Shown: piece after piece, positions 9,395-16,471 of the stretch
Layout: each line of letters opens with the position of its first letter
Numbering within the stretch: position 1 is the first letter of the stretch
Assembly (NCBI RefSeq): GCF_032999765.1
Contig: NZ_CP136051.1
Span: forward strand, 5,846,501 to 5,910,500
Source of the DNA: Imperialibacter roseus
Lineage (GTDB): Bacteria; Bacteroidota; Bacteroidia; Cytophagales; Cyclobacteriaceae
Direction: 5' to 3'
DNA length: 64,000 nt
Program-made: the position numbers and the translations under genes
The notes under the pieces: generated by a model
The model's input: the letters and a program-made list of their open reading frames with translations, nothing else
What the model was told of the DNA's origin: nothing
Database searches by the model: none

Positions 9395-9664
9395 TTATTT
9401 TCCTTGCAGAAATTCCTCCACCTTTTTCTCCAGGCCTGTCACTTTCATGTCCATCCTTACCACGTAGAAGGTAAATCCTCCCAAGAGGGCCACCATTACT
9501 GCTACTACCACATAGATTTTTCCCTCGGCCCGGAAGCCGTCTGCCATTTCAACAGATTGATTGGCATAATCGTTTTCATCTATTTTATGTTTTTCCTGTG
9601 CCAAGAGGCTGGTTGACAAAAACATGCCTATGGCAAGCATTGCGATGGAAAGTGTATGCTTCAT
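9395..9664 (-). CDS. ccmD: CcmD-like small membrane protein
   Basis: An 89-residue protein with an N-terminal signal-like hydrophobic segment, a polar stretch, one transmembrane helix (IYVVVAVMVALLGGFTFYVV) and a short charged cytoplasmic-type tail (MDMKVTGLEKKVEEFLQ). That topology and its place between ccmC and ccmE match CcmD, which helps release holo-CcmE from the CcmABC complex. The frame opens at an ATG at 9682 inside ccmC, but the ATG at 9664, just after the ccmC stop and with a GGAG eight bases upstream, is preferred. Identity is by context more than sequence. Confidence 0.75.
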   Translation of the reverse strand: MKHTLSIAMLAIGMFLSTSLLAQEKHKIDENDYANQSVEMADGFRAEGKIYVVVAVMVALLGGFTFYVVRMDMKVTGLEKKVEEFLQGK

Positions 9665-9665
9665 T

Positions 9666-10337
9666 TTATTGCTCCGTAACATGTTGAACTAATCTCATTC
9701 TGATCCTGATGGTGGCGATCCAAAAACCTATAAGCGACCAGCCAATAACTGCGGTGTAAAACACCTTCCTCAGTTTACTATCCAGGTCATAGGCATTGAA
9801 ACCGGGGTTGCCTCCGTTGCCGGGGTGCAGTGAGTCGGTAAGCCTTGGAAGGATAAACAAAAGAGGGATTAAAATGGCAAAGGCAAATATGTTATACACC
9901 GCACTTATCCTTGCCTTTGTGTTTTCGTCTTCGATGGATCCTCTCAAAATAAAATAGGCGAAATAGATCAGGATGCCGATGGCAGAAGCGTTTTGCTTGG
10001 GGTCGTTGCTCCAGGGCTCTCCCCAGGTAAAATTCGCCCAAATCATGCCAGTTACAATGCCCATCACCCCAAAGGCAACGCCAACGTTGGCAAACTCCAA
10101 ACTATAGATATCGTTTTTGGGGCTGGGGTTAGAAAGGTTTTTGATGGCGTAAACTACCGAGGCCAGCAAAAGCAAGATCATGCCGAACCACATGGGTACG
10201 TGAAAGTGTAGCACCCTGATGGTTTCATTCAGAATCACCAGGCGGGGAACGTCAAAAAGAAGGCCTGCGCACACTACATACAGCATGAGCACAACTGCCA
10301 GGGTTTTCCACCACCATTTTCTTATCAATTTATCCAT
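9666..10337 (-). CDS. ccmC: Haem exporter/handling protein CcmC
   Basis: Six-helix inner-membrane protein that loads haem onto CcmE. The tryptophan-rich motif TWGEPWSNDPKQNASAI lies between helices, and conserved histidines sit in the first helix pair (LHFHVPMWFGM) and near LTDSLHPG. The frame can be extended to 10388 inside ccmB, but the ATG at 10337 (MDKLIRKWWWK) directly follows the ccmB stop (TGATATG) and gives the usual CcmC length of 223 residues. It lies in tight series with ccmB and ccmD. Confidence 0.92.
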   Translation of the reverse strand: MDKLIRKWWWKTLAVVLMLYVVCAGLLFDVPRLVILNETIRVLHFHVPMWFGMILLLLASVVYAIKNLSNPSPKNDIYSLEFANVGVAFGVMGIVTGMIWANFTWGEPWSNDPKQNASAIGILIYFAYFILRGSIEDENTKARISAVYNIFAFAILIPLLFILPRLTDSLHPGNGGNPGFNAYDLDSKLRKVFYTAVIGWSLIGFWIATIRIRMRLVQHVTEQ

Positions 10338-10338
10338 A

Positions 10339-11007
10339 TCAGCTTTTCCAGAGAAAAGGAAACAACACATAGCCCAACGCAATTCCAATGCAATCTACGG
10401 CCGCCAGCGTAATTAGTTCGTCTGATGTGTCGCCCCAAGTTAGGTCATCAATAGCATTCTTTACAGCTTTAATTGACAGCAGGAGAATGGGTATGAGCAA
10501 GGGCAAACTCAAAATGGCCATTAGCACGGTATTGTTACCGGCTTTAGAAGCAATGGCTGACATCATCGTGAGCACCGATGAGATGCCTATGGAAGCAAGC
10601 GCTACCACCGAGGCAAACATCAGTGTGTTGATGACCGGATAGCCCAAAACCGTTCCGTACACTACAACGGCAATCACCGCCAGCACCACCATCAGCAAGC
10701 TGTTATAAACCATTTTTGCCATTATCAGGCTTATCGGGTGCACTGAAATATAGTAGTAAAGCTGTCTTCCGGGAGATTCCTGAAGAAAGCTTTTGGCAAT
10801 GGCATTGATGGCGGAGAAAAGGATAATGATCCAGAAGAGGGCATTCCACAAATGGTCGGGAAGTCCGGCCTGATTTTTAACCCGCAGACTCAGGTAGATG
10901 ATGAAAATGGTGCTGACAGTAAATAGCAGTAGGCCGTTGAAAGCATACTTTTGCCGCCATTCAAGGGTGACCTCTTTGAGGAACAGATATTTTACTTCAG
11001 ACCACAT
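10339..11007 (-). CDS. ccmB: Haem exporter permease CcmB
   Basis: A 222-residue polytopic membrane protein, the permease partner of the CcmA ATPase in the haem-handling ABC complex. The N-terminus (FLKEVTLEWRQKYAFNGLLLF) and the SPGRQLYYYISVHPISLIMAKM region are typical of CcmB, and six hydrophobic segments are visible. It is the first gene of the ccm operon, 17 nucleotides after a TAACTTTG -7 box. No ccmA lies next to it in the window, so the ATPase must be encoded elsewhere or be absent. Confidence 0.9.
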   Translation of the reverse strand: MWSEVKYLFLKEVTLEWRQKYAFNGLLLFTVSTIFIIYLSLRVKNQAGLPDHLWNALFWIIILFSAINAIAKSFLQESPGRQLYYYISVHPISLIMAKMVYNSLLMVVLAVIAVVVYGTVLGYPVINTLMFASVVALASIGISSVLTMMSAIASKAGNNTVLMAILSLPLLIPILLLSIKAVKNAIDDLTWGDTSDELITLAAVDCIGIALGYVLFPFLWKS

Positions 11008-11021
11008 AATTTTTGGTGGCG

Positions 11022-11057
11022 CAAAGTTACATCAGAAAAAAGTGTTTTGGTAGCAAA
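11022..11057 (-). promoter_or_regulatory. Candidate promoter of the ccm operon
   Basis: On the minus strand 11029–11022 reads TAACTTTG, an exact TAnnTTTG -7 element, and a TTTG lies at 11057–11054. The 24-base spacing is somewhat longer than usual. The start site would fall a few bases before the ccmB ATG, giving a very short leader. It lies between ccmB and a strong terminator, consistent with being the operon's own promoter. Confidence 0.5.
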
Positions 11058-11106
11058 ACGCAGTTAAAGAGCGCTTATTTGGAGCCTTTGCAGCCACAGT
11101 ACAAAA

Positions 11107-11139
11107 GTTGAGGGAAGCAATCAAATTGCTTCCCTCAAC
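11107..11139 (-). terminator. Strong rho-independent terminator
   Basis: Perfect 15-base-pair stem (GTTGAGGGAAGCAAT paired with its complement) with a CAA loop, followed on the minus strand by TTTT. It ends transcription of the 933-residue lipoprotein gene and insulates the ccm operon. Confidence 0.85.
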
Positions 11140-11186
11140 GATCAATTCAGAAAATTTTTGGACAAAGGGAAGATATACTGAACTAT

Positions 11187-13988
11187 CTACTCCATGAATC
11201 CATAAAGCTTCATTTCCCGCATTGTCCAGGTGACCTCAAAGTCGATTGGTTTGCCCCTGAATTCTCCGTGAACCACCGAGTCAGATTTAGTTAGCGTCAT
11301 CCGCAGGAATTTGGTTTCTACCGGATCTATTCTAATAGCCATTGAAGCATTGTCACCCTTCGCATTCTCCAGCAATTTTGTCCACTGCTTGCCATCCATT
11401 GACACTTCCAGGTCATACTCTTTTGGATAGGTATGGATAGGAGGAGGTGATCCTGGCCGCCAGCCTCTGCTTATTGGAGGTGAGGTGAAATGGATTTCGG
11501 TAATGGTGGCAGGCTTAGGCAACTGCACCTGGTACCACATGCCAGCCTGCTGCGTAATGCCTGTTGTCCAGCCTTCGAAGTTAAAAGCGCCCTTTGCCGA
11601 CGCTGTACTTCCCTTACGAGTGTTGGCAGTATGGCTGGCTGTCATTTTCCAGCCGTCTGTTGGTGTTAAAACTTTGGGAACTGAAGCCAACAACTCTGGA
11701 TATGTGTACGACTTAGTTTGTCCTGTAGTGTTTGCCCGAACCCTGGCCACGTCTTCGGCAGTTACCAGCGACGATTCGTTTTCAAAATTGGCCCTGATAA
11801 ACGAGGCTGCCGCAGCAATCCACTCGTCGTCATTGTTGCCCATTGGCGCCATCATGACGCCCGTGTATGAAGTACCTTCGATGTCTCCGGTCATTCCATG
11901 GAGCAGGGTCTTAATCACATAGTCCGGATGGCCTTTTATTCGTTTTGAAGCAGCTAAAGAGGGCGCCATTAATTTGCCCCGCCCACCCGGAGCACCAAGA
12001 CCCAGCGTGCCATGGCAAGTAGAGCACAGGCTGTTGAAGATGTCGGCGCCTTTTTCAAGCAAGGCCTGCTCTTTTTCCGAATAGTTGGGGTTGCTCCGGC
12101 CAAAGAACGAATTGACAACCACAGGTTCCAGCACCTGCTGCCCAACCAGCTGCACACCGGCTGTTTGATCGGCGGCCATTACTGTCTTCACAGCTTTTTC
12201 CGTTCCCGGAATTTTGAGGAGGCGCCCGGTCATCATGGCACGCATTTTCACCATGGTGTCCTCATCGTTCATCATACGCACGTAGTCAGCCCCAAGCGAC
12301 ATGTCACCAGCCTTATAAAGCGTTTCACCCACCCACATGGCTTGAATGCGCATACGTGGATTGGAATCTTTCATCATTTCCCTGACAAGACCAGCATCGA
12401 GTGCGCCGATACCTTCAAGCACCCACAAAGCGTGAAAACGAGCCAAAAGATTGTTACTTGTCTTTGCCAACTTCACTAATTCAGGAGCTACCGACTTATC
12501 CTGCCGTTGAACCAGCACCTGCTGAGCCATGTCTCGCCACCAACCATTAGGGTGACTGAGGTATGCCAGAAGCTCCGACGATTTTTGGTCGTACATCTTT
12601 GGCTTTGTCTTATCTCTTTGAAAATCCTGATGGTTTAACCTCCATATTCTTCCAAGGCCCACCACTTTGTCGAGTTGGTACTGCTCAATTTTCGCTCTCA
12701 GGTAGGAGCCAACTGGTGTCCATTCTCCCTCCTGAATAATGCCGTGGTACATGTCGGTGATGTACATGGTGCCGTCAGGTGCTGTTGTCATGTCAACCGG
12801 ACGGAAAAGAGGATCAGTGGAGCGAATGAACTCTGATTTTTGATCCTGAAAGACGTTGTGTAGCGTCGTCAGCCCTTCGTTAACTACCGGATTGATTTGC
12901 CTGACGATTCTTGCTACAGGTTCGCCGTAGAAGTATTGGCCGTAGAGCTCTTTTGGCAGGCGGTCGCCCCGGTACACATCGTTGCCAGCTGCACCCGTCA
13001 CTCTGTTCAACGTGCCTTCGGGCATTCGCACCGCACCCATGCCTCCTTGCATATCGGCTATCTTTACGGGTGCTCCCCAGGGCACATCGAAGCCCTCTGC
13101 GTAGTTCACGTCTTTTACAATATAGTCGCCATAATGAATTGGGAATTGAAAGGACATAGGTAAACCGTTAGACCCGCCCTGAAACCAGAGCTTGCCGTCA
13201 TCGTCGTGCGAAATTCCCCACTGGGCGTGGTTGGAGCCTGTAGCTTCCCTTATTACTCCATTCGGAGTCCACCTGACTCTAAAAGGGTTGACGGTGCTGT
13301 ACAGCCAGTTGTCCATGCCCCAGTACAAAAAGGCTTGCTGATGCTCTACATTGCCGGGGCGGCCAAAATTATCTGTAAAAAACTCTTTTTTGTCTGCCTT
13401 GCCGTCATTGTCGGTGTCGGTGAACATGTACACATTGTCGGTGTTCGACTCCATGGTCAGCACACTGTTGGGGCCAAAGGCCAGAACAAATCTTGGGAAA
13501 ACGAGGCTGTCGACAAATGTGCCACCCGTTTCATAAACGCCATCATTGTTTTTGTCTTCCCAGCGGGAAATGGCACTTACTGGCTCCAGCGTGCCTTCAG
13601 AGTCTGCTGTGAGCATGTAGGTGCGTAATTCCAGCACATACATTCTGCCGTTGCCGTCAAAAGTGATGGCACCCGGTTGCTGTATTTGCGGCTCTGTTAA
13701 AATTGGTTCAAGGCTGTAGCCCGGCTGAAGTAGGAACCTGGCCTTTTCTTCATTCACCGGCAATGGTATCACTGGTTTCTTGGGCTCTAGGTCTATCCCC
13801 TGCCAGTAGGCATTGGTGGTGTCAGCTCCTTCGGGAAGGCTGACCACAGGCAGGTTAACAGTGTCTTGAGGAGTGCTAAGCTGAGGAGTCTTATCAAACT
13901 TCTTGTCGGTGTCGGAACATGAAGTTGATGAAACAATGATAAAAAGGGCGCTCGCCACGGATAGCCATAGGCGGTATGTAGTTCTCAT
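11187..13988 (-). CDS. Lipoprotein with dehydrogenase-like beta-propeller, c-type haem domain and discoidin-like C-terminus
   Basis: A 933-residue exported protein. The N-terminus has a signal peptide with a lipobox-like site at Cys24. Residues about 80–440 form a sorbosone/glucose-dehydrogenase-like propeller (putative membrane-bound dehydrogenase family), with GNGRMYVLELR and DGTMYITDMYHG. Residues about 470–630 look like HEAT-type helices. A c-type haem site, CSTCH, is at 655–659 with a later Met-rich GVMMAPMG stretch. The last ~140 residues resemble an F5/8 type C carbohydrate-binding fold. It probably oxidises a sugar-like substrate and passes electrons to its haem; the substrate is unknown. 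It is divergent from a sugar isomerase-like gene. Confidence 0.8.
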   Translation of the reverse strand: MRTTYRLWLSVASALFIIVSSTSCSDTDKKFDKTPQLSTPQDTVNLPVVSLPEGADTTNAYWQGIDLEPKKPVIPLPVNEEKARFLLQPGYSLEPILTEPQIQQPGAITFDGNGRMYVLELRTYMLTADSEGTLEPVSAISRWEDKNNDGVYETGGTFVDSLVFPRFVLAFGPNSVLTMESNTDNVYMFTDTDNDGKADKKEFFTDNFGRPGNVEHQQAFLYWGMDNWLYSTVNPFRVRWTPNGVIREATGSNHAQWGISHDDDGKLWFQGGSNGLPMSFQFPIHYGDYIVKDVNYAEGFDVPWGAPVKIADMQGGMGAVRMPEGTLNRVTGAAGNDVYRGDRLPKELYGQYFYGEPVARIVRQINPVVNEGLTTLHNVFQDQKSEFIRSTDPLFRPVDMTTAPDGTMYITDMYHGIIQEGEWTPVGSYLRAKIEQYQLDKVVGLGRIWRLNHQDFQRDKTKPKMYDQKSSELLAYLSHPNGWWRDMAQQVLVQRQDKSVAPELVKLAKTSNNLLARFHALWVLEGIGALDAGLVREMMKDSNPRMRIQAMWVGETLYKAGDMSLGADYVRMMNDEDTMVKMRAMMTGRLLKIPGTEKAVKTVMAADQTAGVQLVGQQVLEPVVVNSFFGRSNPNYSEKEQALLEKGADIFNSLCSTCHGTLGLGAPGGRGKLMAPSLAASKRIKGHPDYVIKTLLHGMTGDIEGTSYTGVMMAPMGNNDDEWIAAAASFIRANFENESSLVTAEDVARVRANTTGQTKSYTYPELLASVPKVLTPTDGWKMTASHTANTRKGSTASAKGAFNFEGWTTGITQQAGMWYQVQLPKPATITEIHFTSPPISRGWRPGSPPPIHTYPKEYDLEVSMDGKQWTKLLENAKGDNASMAIRIDPVETKFLRMTLTKSDSVVHGEFRGKPIDFEVTWTMREMKLYGFME

Positions 13989-14092
13989 AGGGTAAAAATA
14001 AAATGTAGTATGTATTAGGTTGGAATTTAACCATTATCATGGCGCATTCCCATTGACTTAGTTTTCACTGGTTGGTTTTCTCACATAATGCC

Positions 14093-14116
14093 ACTCCATT
14101 TTGATACAAATGGAGT
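14093..14116. promoter_or_regulatory. Inverted repeat in divergent intergenic region, possible operator
   Basis: ACTCCATTT and its exact complement flank a six-base spacer. It lies midway between the divergent lipoprotein/cytochrome and TIM-barrel genes, where a shared regulator would bind. A second, imperfect arm pair (GTTTTCACTG at 14061–14070 and CAGTGGAAAAC at 14145–14155) surrounds it. No T-run follows, so an operator is more likely than a terminator. Confidence 0.4.
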
Positions 14117-14217
14117 TCCTGGTAAGACCGTTTGGTGCAATTATCAGTGGAAAACGTGTTGTACATTCCTTAAATTAGGGCTAATATGAACATGAGAATC
14201 ACCCTAAATAAAAAAAT

Positions 14218-15108
14218 ATGAACAGGACGATAACCCGTATCTCTAAAAGAACGATTTTCTTGCTGGTGCTGGCCCTTTTGGCGGGCGCTCCGGCGATAAT
14301 GGCCCAGGAAATTGGCATTCAGATGGGTAGCATGAGAGAACTCATGAAAGTAGATGTGGAAAAGACGTTGGCTCGGTTAAAAGAGCTAGGAGTCAAAGAG
14401 CTTGAAGGAGGCACTCCACGTGGAATTGACAAAGAGGCGTATAAAAAGCTACTCGAAAAATACGGGCTCAAAGTAGTAGCAGTTGGTAGCAACTTCGATG
14501 CACTGCAAAAACCAGATGAGCTTCAGGCAATCATCGATAATGCGAAGTTTTACAATGCCAAATTTGTGCTCTGCTACTGGATTCCCCATACTGAGGAAAA
14601 GATGACCCTTGAGGAGATGAAGAAAGGGGTGGAGGTGTTCAATGCGGCGGGAAAAACCCTGAAGGAAAACGGCCTTACTTTCGCCTATCATGCCCATGGT
14701 TATGAGTTCGTTGACTACGAAGGAGGCAATGGCACCTTGTACGAGTATTTTATGGACAATACCAACCCGGATTATGTCACCGTTCAAATGGATGTGTTCT
14801 GGATGCGCAACCCTGGACAAAATCCTGCTGCGTTGTTGAGAAAATACCCTACTCGCTTTACTTCACTGCATTTGAAGGACAGGAAGCCAGGCAGCAAAGA
14901 CAACCTGCAAGGCCGCCAAGATCCTGAAACCAACGTAGTGCTCGGTCAGGGCGATGTTGGCATTGCCGAGGCGATGGAAGCTGCCATGGAAATTGGCATC
15001 AAACACTATTTCATCGAAGATGAATCTTCGAGAGCCCTTGAGCAGGTGCCGCAAAGTCTTGACTACCTGGCATCGCTAAAGACGAAGAAAGGCAAGAAAA
15101 AGAAGTAG
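14218..15108 (+). CDS. Exported sugar phosphate isomerase/epimerase-like TIM barrel
   Basis: Xylose isomerase-like TIM-barrel protein of 296 residues with a Sec signal peptide (hydrophobic 13–23, likely cleavage after AIMA). Motifs include GVKELEGGTPRG, FAYHAHGYEF, VTVQMDVFWMR and a final EDESSRALEQVPQSL. The Glu, His and Asp in these stretches are the usual metal ligands of the fold. Such exported isomerases in Bacteroidota are linked to processing of (keto-)sugars. The reaction cannot be assigned. The tail is very Lys-rich (KTKKGKKKK). It is the only large plus-strand gene in the window, divergent from the cytochrome lipoprotein, which suggests a shared carbohydrate pathway. Confidence 0.82.
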   Translation: MNRTITRISKRTIFLLVLALLAGAPAIMAQEIGIQMGSMRELMKVDVEKTLARLKELGVKELEGGTPRGIDKEAYKKLLEKYGLKVVAVGSNFDALQKPDELQAIIDNAKFYNAKFVLCYWIPHTEEKMTLEEMKKGVEVFNAAGKTLKENGLTFAYHAHGYEFVDYEGGNGTLYEYFMDNTNPDYVTVQMDVFWMRNPGQNPAALLRKYPTRFTSLHLKDRKPGSKDNLQGRQDPETNVVLGQGDVGIAEAMEAAMEIGIKHYFIEDESSRALEQVPQSLDYLASLKTKKGKKKK

Positions 15109-15222
15109 GCAGCCATGAGAAGAGCCTTGTTTTCACTGACACTTTTGTGTCTGTTCAATGTTGCCAAAAAAATGAAATTTGGTGTTTTTGAGATAGACTT
15201 CTAACAGCACTATTTTGGAAGC

Positions 15223-15247
15223 CCCGGAGGCTTAGCCTCCGGGTTTT
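15223..15247 (+). terminator. Rho-independent terminator
   Basis: Nine-base-pair GC-rich stem (CCCGGAGGC with its complement) and a TTA loop, followed by TTTT on the plus strand. It lies 115 bases after the TIM-barrel gene and just before the next small gene. Confidence 0.85.
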
Positions 15248-15260
15248 AAGCTTTAAAATC

Positions 15261-15536
15261 ATGGACATTGAATTTGATCATTCATATCTTTCACTACCAG
15301 AGTTGCACGTGCTAGGAATTCGGTCTACTGTCTGGTTGGAGCAGGCCCTGGAAGACAGCTATTCGAAGGTTTTTGAAATAACCGGACCAAATGATCCCAA
15401 TCCCATCTTTTTTAAAGTCGGTTTTTGTGATGACACCCTCCCTGTTTTGTATGTATTTGAGTTTGCTGACTGGGTCATATCAAGACAAGCTCGCAAGGCC
15501 ACAAAGGAGGAAATCAGACAATTTTGGTGCGGTTGA
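15261..15536 (+). CDS. Small hypothetical protein
   Basis: A 91-residue acidic protein starting at an ATG 14 bases after a terminator. No domain was recognised. It has no signal peptide or membrane helix and is rich in aromatic residues. The pattern looks like a compact alpha/beta cytosolic protein (FEITGPNDPNPIFFKVGF, then VLYVFEFADWVISRQARKATKEEIRQF). A 49-codon frame follows 47 bases downstream in the same direction, so the two could be a small two-gene unit. Function unknown. Confidence 0.55.
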   Translation: MDIEFDHSYLSLPELHVLGIRSTVWLEQALEDSYSKVFEITGPNDPNPIFFKVGFCDDTLPVLYVFEFADWVISRQARKATKEEIRQFWCG

Positions 15537-15583
15537 TCCATTTTTTACTCATATTTGTTATAGTTTGAAGTAATTTCACTGGC

Positions 15584-15733
15584 ATGTCACAGACCAAATC
15601 CGAACCCCTTTCTTCGCCTTTTCCAATGAGCGAGCAAGAACTTGCCAAGCGGATGGAGCATGCTAAACCCCTCTCCGATAAGCAATTTATTGAGCGGATT
15701 AAACAAATCCGATCTGAAAAGAAGAAGGGTTGA
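15584..15733 (+). CDS. Very small hypothetical protein (49 aa)
   Basis: ATG at 15584, TGA at 15731–15733. The product is strongly charged and looks helical in its second half (SEQELAKRMEH, then KQFIERIKQIRSEKKKG). It follows the 91-residue gene on the same strand. Short basic-tailed helical proteins beside a slightly larger partner are seen in toxin–antitoxin pairs, but no family was recognised. An antisense frame covers the same stretch; the plus-strand frame is preferred for its codon-like composition and its convergent fit with the next gene. Confidence 0.35.
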   Translation: MSQTKSEPLSSPFPMSEQELAKRMEHAKPLSDKQFIERIKQIRSEKKKG

Positions 15734-15743
15734 CACGTCATAT

Positions 15744-16106
15744 TTACTTCTCATTGATTTCCATCCATTCACTGATTCCCTCGTATTCCGCCCATTCACG
15801 GACCAAAGTTAGCTTCTCATGATACACTTCTTTGCGTATCCACCAGTAGAGTGAAAAGCAGTCGGGTCCAAACTCCCAGTAGTCATAGATAAAGTTTCCC
15901 TTGCCTAGCAATGACTCAATTTTGCTGGTCAACCCGGGCATAAATTCATCCTCTTCTAATATCTCATACCCCAACTCAATAAGCTCATCGGGCGTCATAT
16001 CCTTTCGGTAGCTAAGAAATACGTTACCGGTGTAGAAATGTGATTTTACCTGATTATGGAAGCAAAAGCTCTGATAAATATGTGTGGCGGACAGGTCATT
16101 ATTCAT
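15744..16106 (-). CDS. Hypothetical protein
   Basis: A 120-residue cytosolic-looking acidic protein, convergent with the small plus-strand gene (11 bases between stops). It contains DELIELGYEILEEDEFMPGL and YDYWEFGPDCFSLYWWIRKE, unusually rich in aromatic residues. It has no signal peptide or transmembrane helix and no family was recognised. The ATG at 16106 is followed by another possible start further in (MTPDELIELG). Likely a real gene because the frame is uninterrupted and fills the gap, but function is unknown. Confidence 0.5.
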   Translation of the reverse strand: MNNDLSATHIYQSFCFHNQVKSHFYTGNVFLSYRKDMTPDELIELGYEILEEDEFMPGLTSKIESLLGKGNFIYDYWEFGPDCFSLYWWIRKEVYHEKLTLVREWAEYEGISEWMEINEK

Positions 16107-16471
16107 AATCTCATGCTCTGCTGGCTTATGGTGTCATGAGCCTTGCTCAATCACTTTTTACGGCTGCTATTAGTAGGAATCATACATGTAGAATTCCGAA
16201 AATGTTCATTTTTTGCGGGCACTCATGTTCAATTTATCAAAATAACGCATCAATTGAATAGCTAAATGATGACGTTTCTCTGTGTGCAGATTACTATAAC
16301 AAATGCCACACCCGCTTTTTGGTGCAATAAACAACCTCCAGCTTGTAGCTGGCTTAATGTTCATCGACATCACTGTATAACCCCCCTCGCCGTCGTAGCA
16401 AGCCTGGAAAAGAGGTCGAGAACAAAGAAAGGGCCATCTCAGCCCTTCTTTGTTTATTACTTATTCAAAAC
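16107..16471. other. Non-coding interval of 365 bases
   Basis: Contains the terminator at 16422–16453 and a small CCAGCT–TGT–AGCTGG dyad near 16337–16351. No credible gene was seen; the long plus-strand frame running into 16604 is antisense to the permease gene. Confidence 0.6.
16422..16453 (-). terminator. Hairpin terminator after the permease gene
   Basis: Arms ACAAAGAAAGGGC and GCCCTTCTTTGT pair with a single bulged A around a seven-base loop. On the minus strand the GC-rich half is followed by TTTCTTTGTT. It lies 19 bases after the stop of the permease gene. Confidence 0.7.

Noticed and set aside
15514-15799. Two minus-strand frames opposite the 49-codon gene
   Set aside because: They overlap both small plus-strand frames and have no motifs; composition is less protein-like.
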